Shown here: one piece after another, positions 14,747-25,323 of the stretch
How positions within the stretch are numbered: position 1 is the stretch's first letter
How the letters are laid out: the number at the start of each line of letters is the position of its first letter
Notes under the pieces: generated by a model
What the model saw: the letters and a program-made list of their open reading frames with translations, nothing else
What the model was told of the DNA's origin: nothing
The model's database searches: none
Program-made: the position numbers and the translations under genes
Assembly: GCA_017893485.1 (NCBI GenBank)
Contig: CM030363.1
Span: 84,001,230 to 84,065,229 of the forward strand
DNA: 64,000 nucleotides
Source: Hemerocallis citrina
Lineage: Eukaryota; Streptophyta; Magnoliopsida; Asparagales; Asphodelaceae
Direction of reading: 5' to 3'

Positions 14747-15318
14747 TGATATGGTTAAAAATAAGGGTAAATCGGAACCATTCAAATCGGGCACGAATCT
14801 TAAAGCTTGGGGGTAAAATGATAATTTCACCTTCAAACAGGTCTGCAATGGGAACTAGGCCTTTTTCAAAAGGTCCAATAACCCATAAACGGGTCCGTCT
14901 TACTGAAGTACGAGTTCCAACGCACAAGAAATCCAGTCTAGCTGAATAAGGGAGGATTAGGGTTTATGATTAATCTTGATCAACGGTCCTAATCGCTTCT
15001 ATCCATTTACACTGGGAAGTAGGGATTTGATCTTATCCCGAAACTGGTTCTTAAGGCGGCTATAAATACCCACTTCCCCTACTGTGATCAGGTAATCAAT
15101 CTTTTGCTAATCAAAGCTCTTTCATAATCTTTCTGATTATTGACAGGAGCGTCGGAGGGTGCATCGCCGGAACCAACCCCGGTGTTTCGCACTTTTTGCA
15201 GGTCAACGGCGGGTGAATCTCAGTCAAACTCCAGTGAAGTTGTTCAGATCTGACTATTCAACTTCCCTCGAATCCACAAATCTATCTGTTTGCCCCCATA
15301 CCGATTTCAGCGGCAACA
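14747..15318 (+). repeat. 3' LTR of element A
   Basis: 572 bp, TGATATGG to GGCAACA, followed directly by the target duplication ATAGC. TATAAATA is at about 15062-15069. Confidence 0.93.
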
Positions 15319-15323
15319 ATAGC

Positions 15324-17949
15324 CGTCATCAATTTCTCTCTCCTCTTTCTCTCTCCTCCCACCTCTTTCTCTCTCCCGATCTGAACCCATCTGCCCAACC
15401 TCGGCCAACTTCGATCAGCCCACCTCTGGCGCCGCCCAGCCCCAAGCGCCGCCTCCACCCTCCTCCCTTCCCGTCGATGCTCTAATCCTGAAGATCCCCA
15501 ATGCCCTTCTCTTTCCCGCCCCTCGACGCTAGCAGCCGAAACCCCCTGAGTGCCGCCTTCTTTCCGATCGACGCAGCCACCCAGAACGACGCCGTCGACA
15601 ACCCCATTGCCGCCCTCAGCCAGCAAAGCCGCCGCCATCCAGATCCTCCCCTTACCCATTGCTGACATTGTTATTGCTGACATTGCTTTTGTTGTTATTG
15701 GCTTGATTCTCTTTTGCACTTGATTTGCACGTGTTATCTTGTATGTTCGTGGATTCGTTGCTTCGGGATCCTTATCCCATTATTCTTGGTATTCAATTTT
15801 GTCGTCTATAAGGCAAGTCACTTACTCTTGAATTGTTAATTGTATCAAATTCAAGTTTCATTGAAATTCTTGTAAGTAGATCCTATTTGTTATCGTATCA
15901 TTGTATTGATTATCTTCGTTGGGTCTATTGAGGGTTTACACGAGCTAACCCCAATATTCTTGACATCGTGCCACTTTTGACTCCAAGATTGAATCTTTCA
16001 TGCATTCATGTAGAACTGATAATAGGATTACACATATAGTCACGACACAATGAATTGAGTGTAGAGAGAATTGCTAGGTTGTATGTGGTTGATCGATTGA
16101 TGTTTGTTGATGATAAATTGATGCATGTATGTGTTCTTAAAGTGACTGATCACGTTATTACACCATCATGCTGATTATAAAGTTCATTGACTAATAGAAT
16201 TGATACCCATCATGTTTAATTGAATTATTTCATGAAAACTACCGAAAACATATATGTTGCTTGCTGGCTGTATGTTGATTGCTATTTTATACCTAGTAAA
16301 TGATCTTAAATAAATTAGTTTCTGAATAAGAATTGTACCCTTATCTTTCTAGTTTCCAGAACATCTTGAATTTCTAAATTCTGAGTTGTGTAGCAAAAGT
16401 TATGTCCATATTACGACAGCTGTGTCTTTATTTCCATATTTTCAGATTTTTGTATATTTGATATTTAAACATATAAAAGGCTGATCAAATGTTAAAATTT
16501 TGCTCTGATAATTTTCATATTGTTAGTGATCATGTTTAGGAGTCAAGAAAATATTTTTAATGAATTTTATTATGAGTTTTTGCTATTTCTAAAAATATAA
16601 CAACATGATGTCAAATTTCTGTCTGAACATGAAATCTATAAAGAACATTGTGTTTGACCTAGCTACTGTTGTCGGATTTTGAACTTTAAATATGCGTTGG
16701 AACCGTGTGGAAGTCTAGTTTCTAGAACTTTTGAAGGAATCAGTTTTTGATTTCTGAAACAACAGAAAACTGTATTTTTGTACAGACCACTCTTGCTGTT
16801 CAGAATTTCACTTTTCCGTTTTTATTAACTTATTTATCCCTATATTGTAGTATTACATGATTCGAAGTGTGTATGTTGTATTGCATGATCCTAATAAGTT
16901 ATTGTCATTATTCTAATTGTCCTACTTCATGTTATCATCCTATTGTTTCCCTATTATTACCATCGTTCATTTCATGTCTGATATTTGCATATTGTATTGT
17001 TGCATTAATAAAATAATTAATAAGCCCGGATTTAAGGATTGACTGGAGTAGTTAATAATATAGTGACTGTACACTGAAGTGTGGGCCATGTTTTCCAAAA
17101 ATATTGTGTGTTGGCTATTGTTATTATTATCGGTTTATTGTTGGATTACTAACACAGTATCCCAATTGATCGTGTATTGTTTTATTGTTATTGAGCCAAC
17201 CAGTGTGCACCAATGCTACAAATAATATTATCGTGCCGTGTACATGATCTATAGAATCTTTCACTTAAGTCTAAACAAAATTTATTGTATGCATCGAACC
17301 TGTAGTATGGGATGCAGTAGTACATGCATTAGTTAGGATTAAAATGAATAATAGACTTAAGAATTGATACAACATCGACATTATAAATTGTTCCTCATTG
17401 TTCCTAGTGATATCGAATATTGGCTAAGTGTTATTGTTATTGATCATTGATTATTGTTACCAAATATTGAATCATTGTTTATAGCCATTGCATCGATTAT
17501 CGTGATATTAATTATTGTTATCGTCCCGTATTATTGATTCCTATTGATCCATTGAATTCATTGTTATACCATTATTCCATTGTTTCCTGCTTTCTCTACT
17601 TGTTGTCCATGACTTGCTCTAAGGATAGTTTTTCTTCTCTTTTTAGATGAGGTATTCACAGGTAATGAAGGAGAATTTTATGGTGGAATTAATGAACAAA
17701 CTTTCTGAAGATTTAATGCTTTCTAATGGCTTATCGTTTTATTGAACTTAATGTATTGAGACTTATTATCTATTTGTGATTGGATTATTATTGTATTGGG
17801 ATTATGTTCCAGATTTTATTATTTGTTTCCAGACGTTGGAATATTGTACTTGGATATTTTATATTGCTTTTTTTCAAGTATTATTATTATTGTCTGCACA
17901 ATTGTTCTGTATTGATTATTGTTGAGTTGATCGGATAAACAGCTTATGG
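15324..17949. other. Spacer between elements A and B, unclassified
   Basis: Before the insertions this DNA followed base 1737 directly. The first 340 bp are C-rich (CTCTCT tracts, many CCGCC) and resemble a 5' leader; the remainder is rich in TTATTG and has no ORF above background. The reading frame 15282-15719 on the minus strand overlaps the LTR and matches nothing I recognise. This may be the body of an old non-autonomous LTR element or of a decayed gene. Confidence 0.5.
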
Positions 17950-17954
17950 GTACC

Positions 17955-18605
17955 TGTTGCCGCTAAATTTGGTGTGGGGGCAAACAGATAGAACTTGTGG
18001 ATTCTTAGAGAAACTGAATAGTAACCCGTATACCTGTTCCTTGGGGCGTCGATCGTCGCTCCCGCCGTGCACCTGCAAAAAGTGCGAGACACCGGGGTTG
18101 TTCCCGGCGACGCACCCTCCGACGCTCAAGTCAGTAATCTAGGAAGACTATGAATGAGCACAAAAACTGGTGAAAGATTGATTACCTCTTAATGGAGATG
18201 GATGGGGGGTATTTATAGGCGTCTCAGAGAACAGATTGGGAATGTAATCCCTGTGATTTGATAAGGAATATCCCCCATAATCAGATGAGGAATGTAATCT
18301 GATGAGGTATATTCCCCGTAATCAGATAAGGAATCTTATCCCCAAATCCCGGTGAAAAGATAGATGTATATCTGGGCCGTTGATCAAGATTAATCAGGGA
18401 CCCTGATTTTATCTTGTTGGATTGGGTGTGCAGCGGGTTAAGACCCGCACCCTCTTGTTGGTGGGTCCGTTTGTGGGTCCTTGGGGAGAAGATCCAATAC
18501 CCATTTCGGACCCTCTTGTAGGCGAAATTACCATTTTACCCTCACGTCTCAAGATTCGTACTCAACTTGGACGGTTCCGATTTAACCCCATTTTTAGCCA
18601 TATCA
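17955..18605 (-). repeat. 3' LTR of element B
   Basis: 651 bp ending CATATCA at 18605 on the plus strand. The purine tract (on the minus strand GGAGTGGGGGGCTCG) adjoins it at 18606-18620. The TATA box on the minus strand (TATAAATA) is near 18210-18217. Confidence 0.95.
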
Positions 18606-18989
18606 CGAGCCCCCCACTCCTAAAGACTGAGCTTGATCAGCCTTTGAGGAGTAGTTTGACTGTTTAATGGCTAGCGGAGTTATATCGGAGTTCAAGTGGA
18701 GAGTTGTGAGTCCGGAGGAGGCAGCGAGGTGATTTGCCAAGTGGATCGAGCTCCGAGTTGCTCATGAGTTCTGACGGTCGTGTGGCATTTTTGCAGGGAT
18801 ATCCTTTTGACCCTAGCGAAGCGTCAATTCGTCGTTCGGAGGCCTCACGCGTCTGTATCGCGCCTTAGACTCTCCCCAGGGCTCGGCGACTAGGAGGCCG
18901 AGGTCCATATGTGGTTCGGCAAGCTTTTCTGGGGAGGAAAGCAAGTTCGGCATAGCTGCGAGCGCTAGGAGCGGGTCTGGCGATCTGCC

Positions 18990-20225
18990 GAACTCGTTTC
19001 TTACCCCGTAACAAGGTCGGTGTCACGAACGCTCGGCAGCGAGTGCCGAAGCTGACTTTTTCCCCCATAACAGGGTCGGTGTCACGAACGCTCGGCAGTG
19101 AGTGCCGAAGCTGACTTTTTCCCCATAACAGGGTAGGTGTCACGAACGCTTGGCAGTGAGTGCCGAAGCTGACTTTTCCCCCATAACAGGGTCGGTGTCA
19201 CGAACGCTCGGCAGTGAGTGCCGAACCTGACTTTTTCCCCCATAACAGGGTCGGTGTCACGAACGCTCGGCAGTGAGTGCCGAAGCTGACTTTTTCCCCC
19301 ATAGCAGGGTCGGTGTCACGAACGCTCGGCAGTGAGTGCCGAAGCTGACTTTTTCCCCCATAACAGGGTCGGTGTCACGAACGCTCGGCAGTGAGTGCCG
19401 AAGCTGACTTTTTCCCCCATAACAGGGTCGGTGTCACGAACGCTCGGCAGGGAGTGCCGAAGCTGACTTTTTCCCCCATAACAGGGTCGGTGTCACGAAC
19501 GCTCGGCAGTGAGTGCCGAAGCTGACTTTTCCCCCATAACAGGGTCGGTGTCACGAACGCTCGGCAGTGAGTGCCGAACCTGACTTTTTTTCTCATAACA
19601 GGGTCGGTGTCACGAACGCTCGGCAGTGAGTGCCGAAGCTGACTTTTTCCCCCATAACAGGGTCGGTGTCACGAACGCTCGGCAGTGAGTGCCGAAGCTG
19701 ACTTTTTCCCCATAACAGGGTCGGTGTCACGAACGCTCGGCAGTGAGTGCCGAAGCTGACTTTTTCCCCCATAACAGGATCGGTGTCACGAACGCTCGGC
19801 AGTGAGTGCCGAAGCTGACTTTTCCCCCATAATAGGGTCGGTGTCACGAACGCTCGGCAGTGAGTGCCGAAGCTGACTTTTTCCTCCATAACAGGGTCGG
19901 TGTCACGAACGCTCGGCAGTGAGTGCCGAAGCTGACTTTTTCCCCCATAACAGGGTCGGTGTCACGAACGCTCAGCAGTGGGTGCCGAACCTGACATTTT
20001 CCCCATAACAGGGTCGGTGTCACGGACGCTCGGCAGTGAGTGCCGAACCTGACTTTTTCCCCATAACAGGGTCGGTGTCACGAACGCTCGGCAGTGGGTG
20101 CCGAACCTGACATTTTCCCCATAACAGGGTCGGTGTCACGGACGCTCGGCAGTGAGTGCCGAACCTGACTTTTTCCCCATAACAGGGTCGGTGTCACGAA
20201 GGCTCGGCAGTGAGTGCCGAGCTCC
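18990..20225 (-). repeat. Element B tandem array 1, about 21 copies of a 58-60 bp unit
   Basis: Units contain CTCGGCAGTGAGTGCCGAAG (a hairpin, CGGCA/TGCCG), ACAGGGTCGGTGTCACGAAC and a run of T and C. In element orientation the unit aligns with array 2 of element A across the hairpin, the CACCGAC block and an A-run, so both derive from one ancestral unit. Located between the 3' LTR and the antisense gene promoter. ORFs over it (for example 19593-19889) are repeat artefacts. Confidence 0.95.
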
Positions 20226-20445
20226 CAGACTTGTCGTTTTTTGGGGGGTTTGTCTTTTCTGTGCGCCATTTGAATCCCTGACACCTCTGACAACTCTGAC
20301 AACTCTGACAACCCTGACAGATGGGACGTTCATTAATTGCAGTGACCTCTGGGGTTCTATCAGATGGGATGCGCATTAAATTCAGCTCATGATTCGTTGC
20401 AGTTATCGAGGTGACGATTGGGATCGCTCCGCCGCTTGGTTTAGA

Positions 20446-20500
20446 TGGGCCGGTCGTACGGGCCCATTAGCCTCGTGGGGTGTGCCCCTCTTCTATAAAT
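20446..20500 (+). promoter_or_regulatory. Probable promoter of the element B antisense gene
   Basis: TATAAAT at 20494-20500 is followed by a pyrimidine patch, which is the usual plant core-promoter layout. Upstream are TGGGCC at 20446-20451 and GGGCCCAT at 20460-20467, matching plant site II (TCP-type) elements. The ATG follows at 20645. A short 10-bp repeat (TGACAACTC type) lies near 20280-20320. The corresponding region of element A also has a TATA box and a GCCCA motif. Confidence 0.6.
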
Positions 20501-20644
20501 CCTCCCCCCCCCCCTCTCATTTCTCATTTCTCCTCTCGTTTGCTCAGGCGTTCTCTTGTGTCTCAGGCGATTTTTCCGGTGACCGGTGTTTGACTCAGGC
20601 GAAGTTTTTCGGCAGCTCTCTCTTTTCAAGGTAATTTATAAATT

Positions 20645-22758
20645 ATGTCTGTAGCTTCTGTCTCAGATGAAGTCTCTTGGTCCGAGCCCTCCCTTGAAGG
20701 CGTCGAGGCCTCGACTCCGAATCCAACCAAGGGGAAGGTGTTCGGCAAGGATTCCATCGTCGAGGATCCGAAGAGGATGGGGGAGTTCGGACAGCTGCCA
20801 GGTCTGCTGACGGGGCTGCACAGGGTCAGGGAGCTCCCGAAGGACCAGGCCGAGCGAATCATCCATGGGAGGGAGAGGTCCTTCGAGGAGAACGAGGTGA
20901 GGGAGACGACGGAGGCGGACGACGCGGCGTCGATCCTGCGCGAGGAGGAACTGGCGGCGATCCGGGACTCTTTTTTCATCCCGAAGAAGTACGAAATCAT
21001 GCTGCCGGGCCCCGAGGTTAGGGCTAATTCGCCGCTGCCAGTGACCATGTGTTGCTGGCCGGTCGATGCCTTTATCGCCGGTGCTCGGCTGCCTCTCCAC
21101 GCGTTCGCTGTTACCGTGGTGAGCTGGTACGGGGTCTGCCCCATTCAGCTCATGCCGAACGCGTGGCGAGTGATTAATGGCTTCGTTCTCCACTGCCAGG
21201 CCGCAGGGATCGAGCCGCAGCTGAACGTGCTTCGGACGATATACCGGCTCCACCAAGGGAACAAGTCGGAGTACCGGTATTATCTGACTCCGAGGCACTG
21301 CGGCAGGCTCGTCGTCTGCCCCGACTCTATCAAGCACTGGCGAGAGAAGTGGGTCGTCGTGCAGAGTCGAGAAGCATGGCCGATCCCCACTAATTGGGCA
21401 GAAGGGGTGCCCAAGAGGGCGACGGCGTTGCCGAGGCTTACAGTGGAAGAAGAAGAGGCGGTCCGGACCCTCCTTGACCAGCCGAAGTATGATTGGAAGG
21501 ATTTGACGGAGGACGTTCTCTACAGGGGAGGGCTCTGCCGCGTAGATCCTAGTACGCGGCTCTCGCCAAGTTCTTTTTCCGTACTTGCTGCCTTGTTTTT
21601 TTTTGTGCTAACCATTTTTTGCTTTTGATGCAGAATCCATGGACTATGAGGCGGTGTTGGCGCTCAGGGCGGGGCTCGCCAGTAAGGCGCCGAAGAAGCG
21701 CAAGAGGGTTGCATCGAAGCTGCCCTCGACCTCGAAGGTGCCGAGGATTGCGGCCCCCGACCAGGTGGTGGAGGTTGCTGACGACCCGGTCGTCGCCGTG
21801 GCGGGGCCTTCGGCTCCTGCACCTGTGGGGGATTTCCCCATTGCCGCCGCGCTCGCCATGCCGACCCCGCCGCTGACCGTAGCAGGCGAGGAGCTCCTGA
21901 CGGAGGAGCACAAGCGGATCCACATTCCGGACTGGCAGGTCCGGAGGCACGATGGGTTCCTTGGGAACTCGTTGGCGAGCATGCAGGCCGTCAAGCATCT
22001 CGCCACCCCGAAGGACCGCGCCTCCATGGACGCGGGGAGGGAAGGCGACGACGTGATCGAGATCGCTCGTTCGGCGGTATCGGTAAGTTCCGAGTTCCCT
22101 TCGTTCGTTTCATCCCTTTGAATCACAAAATTTTTTCTAACTCTCTGAGTTCTTCTTCTTTCCTTTGTAGATCGTCTTCCATTTCGGTCACCTCACCGAG
22201 AGGCTGACCGCCCTCGAGAAGGAGCTGAAGCAGGAGTCAGACCAGGCTCGGAACGAGAAGGCTCGGATGTCGAACCAGCTCGACAAGCTCCGAGTTGAGC
22301 ATGAAGGTCGGTCTGCGAGGATCCAGCACCTCGAGGCCGAAGTGAAGAGGCTGGAGGACGAGCTGCTTCGGGAGAAGGAGGGGTCGGCCAACCAATTGGT
22401 CGAGGCCGAGGCGAAGCAGGCGGCGGCCGTGAAGGAGGCGGAGGACGCCACCTTGAAGAAGGCCCAGGGGTACCTCGCGCAGAACATGGCGAAGGCCTTT
22501 GCCACTGCCCTCGACCGGGTGCGAGAAGCATACCCCGGGGTGGACGTCTCGGGATGGCGACTCTTCCCCGGACACGTCGAGGGCTTCGACCCCGAGTCCG
22601 AAGGGGAAGAGGAAGAGGAGGAGGGCGACGCTGATGCCGATGCCGGGGTTACTGGCGAAGTCCCGAGCACCACGACCACTCCGTTGGCGGCGGCGTCTCC
22701 TTCGGCGAAGTCGACGCCTACTCCGCCTCGTCGCCCGGGGAAAGAGGTCGGACACTGA
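20645..22758 (+). CDS. Element B antisense gene (aORF): Tat-lineage extra protein, three exons
   Basis: Runs antisense to gag-pol. Predicted exons 20645-21551, 21634-22082 and 22171-22758 join in frame through introns 21552-21633 (GTACGC...TGCAG) and 22083-22170 (GTAAGT...TTTGTAG), giving about 647 residues. The N-terminal half contains ELAAIRDSFFIPKKYEIMLP, QLMPNAWRVINGFVLH and YRLHQGNKSEYRYY, resembling the Transposase_28 (putative gypsy-type transposon) family. A basic PKKRKR stretch near the exon 2 start could be a nuclear signal. Exon 3 is a long coiled coil, then GWRLFPGHVEGFDPE and an acidic run. Both introns occur at the same codon positions in the diverged element A. The molecular function is not known. 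The last exon may instead splice onward to 23028 (see that entry). Confidence 0.75.
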
Positions 22759-23027
22759 ATCCGCCTTTCGTTTTGTTGTTTTTGATTTTGTTTTTTTTTT
22801 TTGTTTTTCCTTTCGAACTTTGTAATGCCTAATAGCGGACTGGCCACCGCTTTTTTTGACGTTTAATGAAAGGAAAATTTCTGCAAGTGTCGATGTTCGG
22901 AAGTTTTTGTGTTACGCACTTTCTTTTGCCGAACTGTCCCCTCTTGTTTTTAGAGATGAAAATTTTTCCAAGTGTGGTGCTTCGGCCATGTTCGGCGTTT
23001 GTGCTGATTACTCTGATCTCTTTGCAG

Positions 23028-23942
23028 CTTATGGTGATTGCCCAAGACGTCGAGCTTTCTCGCCCGGACGAGGAAGTTCCAGCCGAGGCCGGCCTAGGGG
23101 CGACAAGGCTGTGTCTGGCTAGGTGTAGAGAGAAACTTTACGAGGTCGAGCTCGGATTGCACCGAGCTGAAAGCGAGAGGAGGCATCTCCAGCTCGTCCT
23201 TGGACTGCGAGACATCGAGATTCGTCGTTTGGAAAGCAGAATCGCCGAGCTTATACCCGAAGGTGAACATTTGCCAACTGATTTCAGTAATGAGATTCGA
23301 GTTCAGTGCATTCGTCATAACTTGTCCAAAATAACAGCGGAGAAGGACGAGTTGCTTTCCGAGATACAGCATCTGCAGTGCGTAGAGGCGAAGCTCCGGA
23401 GTGAGGGCGAGGGGCTGACGGCCGAGGTGGCCAAGTTGACGACCGAACGAGTCGAGTTGACTGCCGAAGTCGAAGCGCTAAAGAGAGCGACGGTGGATAA
23501 AAGCATCGAGGTCACCCACCTTCGGCGCCTCGTCGCTAGCCGATCTGGAGTGCCGGACTCCGCGATACCTCCACGTTTCGAAGTCGACGTCAAAGACGAC
23601 TCGTTGCGGGATAGGATCTCGGAGTTGGAGGCGGAAGTGGCCCGTCTGAAGCCACATTCAGGGCCGATCAACGTTCGAAGCACGTCATGCACTCGCGCTG
23701 AGAGTGAGCGGGGCATTACCTTCTATGAGATGGCGACCCGTCAGCAGATCGGCCAACCAAGCCCGGGGGACGCGCAGAGCTCGGTGGCGATCTCCTCGAG
23801 CGGGGCGTCCGTCGGTGTAGCTACCAGGAGCGGTGCCGAGGATACGTCCCAGTTTGCCGGCTTGGGGTCGCGCTCCGGGGACAAGCGTCGTCACTCTCGA
23901 GTGTCCTTGAAGCGGAACGCTCCAGCTCCGAAGAAGCGCTGA
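23028..23942 (+). CDS. Element B antisense gene, terminal coiled-coil exon
   Basis: Open from 22866 to 23942, but the part matching element A begins at 23028, directly after a strong acceptor (CTCTTTGCAG). About 304 residues, mostly heptad-like Leu/Glu/Lys repeats (EKDELLSEIQHLQ, RISELEAEVARLKP), with a Ser-rich tail ending in KKR. A donor-like GAG|GTCGG at 22746/22747 in exon 3 has a counterpart in element A. Joining it to 23028 keeps the frame and would add this exon to the upstream protein, about 948 residues in all. The alternative is a separate gene starting at the ATG at 23031; element A lacks that ATG, which favours splicing. An AATAAA near 24071 could serve polyadenylation. Confidence 0.6.
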   Translation, partial: LMVIAQDVELSRPDEEVPAEAGLGATRLCLARCREKLYEVELGLHRAESERRHLQLVLGLRDIEIRRLESRIAELIPEGEHLPTDFSNEIRVQCIRHNLSKITAEKDELLSEIQHLQCVEAKLRSEGEGLTAEVAKLTTERVELTAEVEALKRATVDKSIEVTHLRRLVASRSGVPDSAIPPRFEVDVKDDSLRDRISELEAEVARLKPHSGPINVRSTSCTRAESERGITFYEMATRQQIGQPSPGDAQSSVAISSSGASVGVATRSGAEDTSQFAGLGSRSGDKRRHSRVSLKRNAPAPKKR

Positions 23943-24129
23943 AGTGGTCGATTCTGCGAGTTTTTTGCTTATTTTTTGTTTTTCTCTAAGTGTAATAAGT
24001 CGGCATTGTAATTTTTCTCTGATGAGTTGAGCACCTGCTGTGTTTGCCTTTGTACCACATCTGTTTCATTAATAAAGGCATTATTGCCGAACTTGTGTGT
24101 CTTGTTCTCGCGATTGTTGTCTGCCGCGC

Positions 24130-25190
24130 CGTAACTTCTAAAGTTTCGGACTTCGAATGGCGAGCTACTTCTAGCTCGCTTAGGAGCGAATTCGCAAAGT
24201 AGAATCGAGCCAAGTGTTCGACTTCGAGGTCCTTGGTTTACTAGGTTAGGGACCTCGGAGCGTTTCAGAGCGGCGAACTACCCCTAGCTTGCTTAGGAGC
24301 GAGCTTGCGGAGTAGAGTCGAACCAAGTGTTGGACTCCGAGTCATTTAACGGTTGTGGGAGCAATTTCGAATGGCGAACTACCCCTAGCTCGCTCAGGAG
24401 CGAGCTTGCGGAGTAGGGTCGAACCAAGTGCTGGACTCCGAACCATTCAACGGCTGTGGGAGCAATTTCGAATGGCGAGCTACTTCTAGCTCGCTTAGGA
24501 GCGAGCTCGCGAAGTAGAATCGAGCCAAGTGTTGGACTCCGGAACTGTTGTCAGTTTAAGGGGCTGTGGGAGCAATTTCGAATGGCGAACTACCCCTAGC
24601 TCGCTTAGGAGCGAGCTTGCGGAGTAGGGTCGAACCAAGTGCTGGACTCCGAACCATTCAACGGCTGTGGGAGCATTTTCGAATGGCGAGCTACTTCTAG
24701 CTCGCTTAGGAGCGAGCTCGCGAAGTAGAATCGAGCCAAGTGTTGGACTCCGGAACCATTGTCAGTTTAAGGGGTGTGGGAGCAATTTCGAATGGCGAAC
24801 TACCCCTAGCTCGCTTAGGAGCGAGCTTGCGGAGTAGGGTCGAACCAAGTGCTGGACTCCGAACCATTCAACGGCTGTGGGAGCATTTTCGAATGGCGAG
24901 CTACTTCTAGCTCGCTTAGGAGCGAGCTCGCGAAGTAGAATCGAGCCAAGTGTTGGACTCCGGAACCATTGTCAGTTTAAGGGGTGTGGGAGCAATTTCG
25001 AATGGCGAACTACCCCTAGCTCGCTTAGGAGCGAGCTTGCGGAGTAGGGTCGAACCAAGTGCTGGACTCCGAACCATTCAACGGCTGTGGGAGCATTTTC
25101 GGATGGCGAGCTACTTCTAGCTCGCTTAGGAGCGAGCTCGCGAAGTAGAATCGAGCCAAGTGTTGGACTCCGGAACCATTGTGATATTAA
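24130..25190 (-). repeat. Element B tandem array 2, about ten copies of a 105-110 bp unit
   Basis: Copies contain the perfect inverted repeat AGCTCGCT-TAGG-AGCGAGCT. From about 24470 two variants alternate (CTACTTCTAG...GAAGTAGAATCG and CTACCCCTAG...GGAGTAGGGTCG), forming a higher-order unit of about 206-210 bp repeated three times. Homologous to array 1 of element A. It lies between the 3' end of the antisense gene and the end of pol. Confidence 0.93.
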
Positions 25191-25323
25191 AGAGTTACAA
25201 GCAAAGGGATGTAATAGTAGTGAAAACATGAAGAAACTTCATTTATTAATATCTAATAATCGGCTACTTCTAAAGTTGCTAGCCGTTATTACAATGATAA
25301 AAAAACAAAAGGACAAACCACTA

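Larger units (their letters stand above)
1738..15318 (+). mobile_element. Element A: Ty3/gypsy Tat-type LTR retrotransposon, decayed
   Basis: Complete 13.6-kb element with LTRs at 1738-2310 and 14747-15318, both beginning TGATATGG and ending GGCAACA. It is flanked by a perfect 5-bp target duplication, ATAGC, at 1733-1737 and 15319-15323. Order: LTR, PBS, gag, protease, RT, RNase H, second RNase H, integrase, tandem array, antisense gene on the minus strand, second tandem array, LTR. The second RNase H and the antisense gene downstream of pol are hallmarks of the Tat lineage. The LTRs differ at about 40 of 572 positions by eye, so it is clearly older than element B of the same family. Confidence 0.95.

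Noticed and set aside
15282..15719. 145-residue minus-strand ORF next to element A
   Set aside because: Overlaps the LTR end, low complexity (Gly/Glu/Arg), no recognisable domain.
19375..20311. Minus-strand ORFs with repeated FGTHCRAFVTPTLL
   Set aside because: Frame artefact of the 58-60 bp tandem array.
18990..25190. CRISPR-like regular repeats
   Set aside because: Units are contiguous with no unique spacers, and they lie in a plant retrotransposon.
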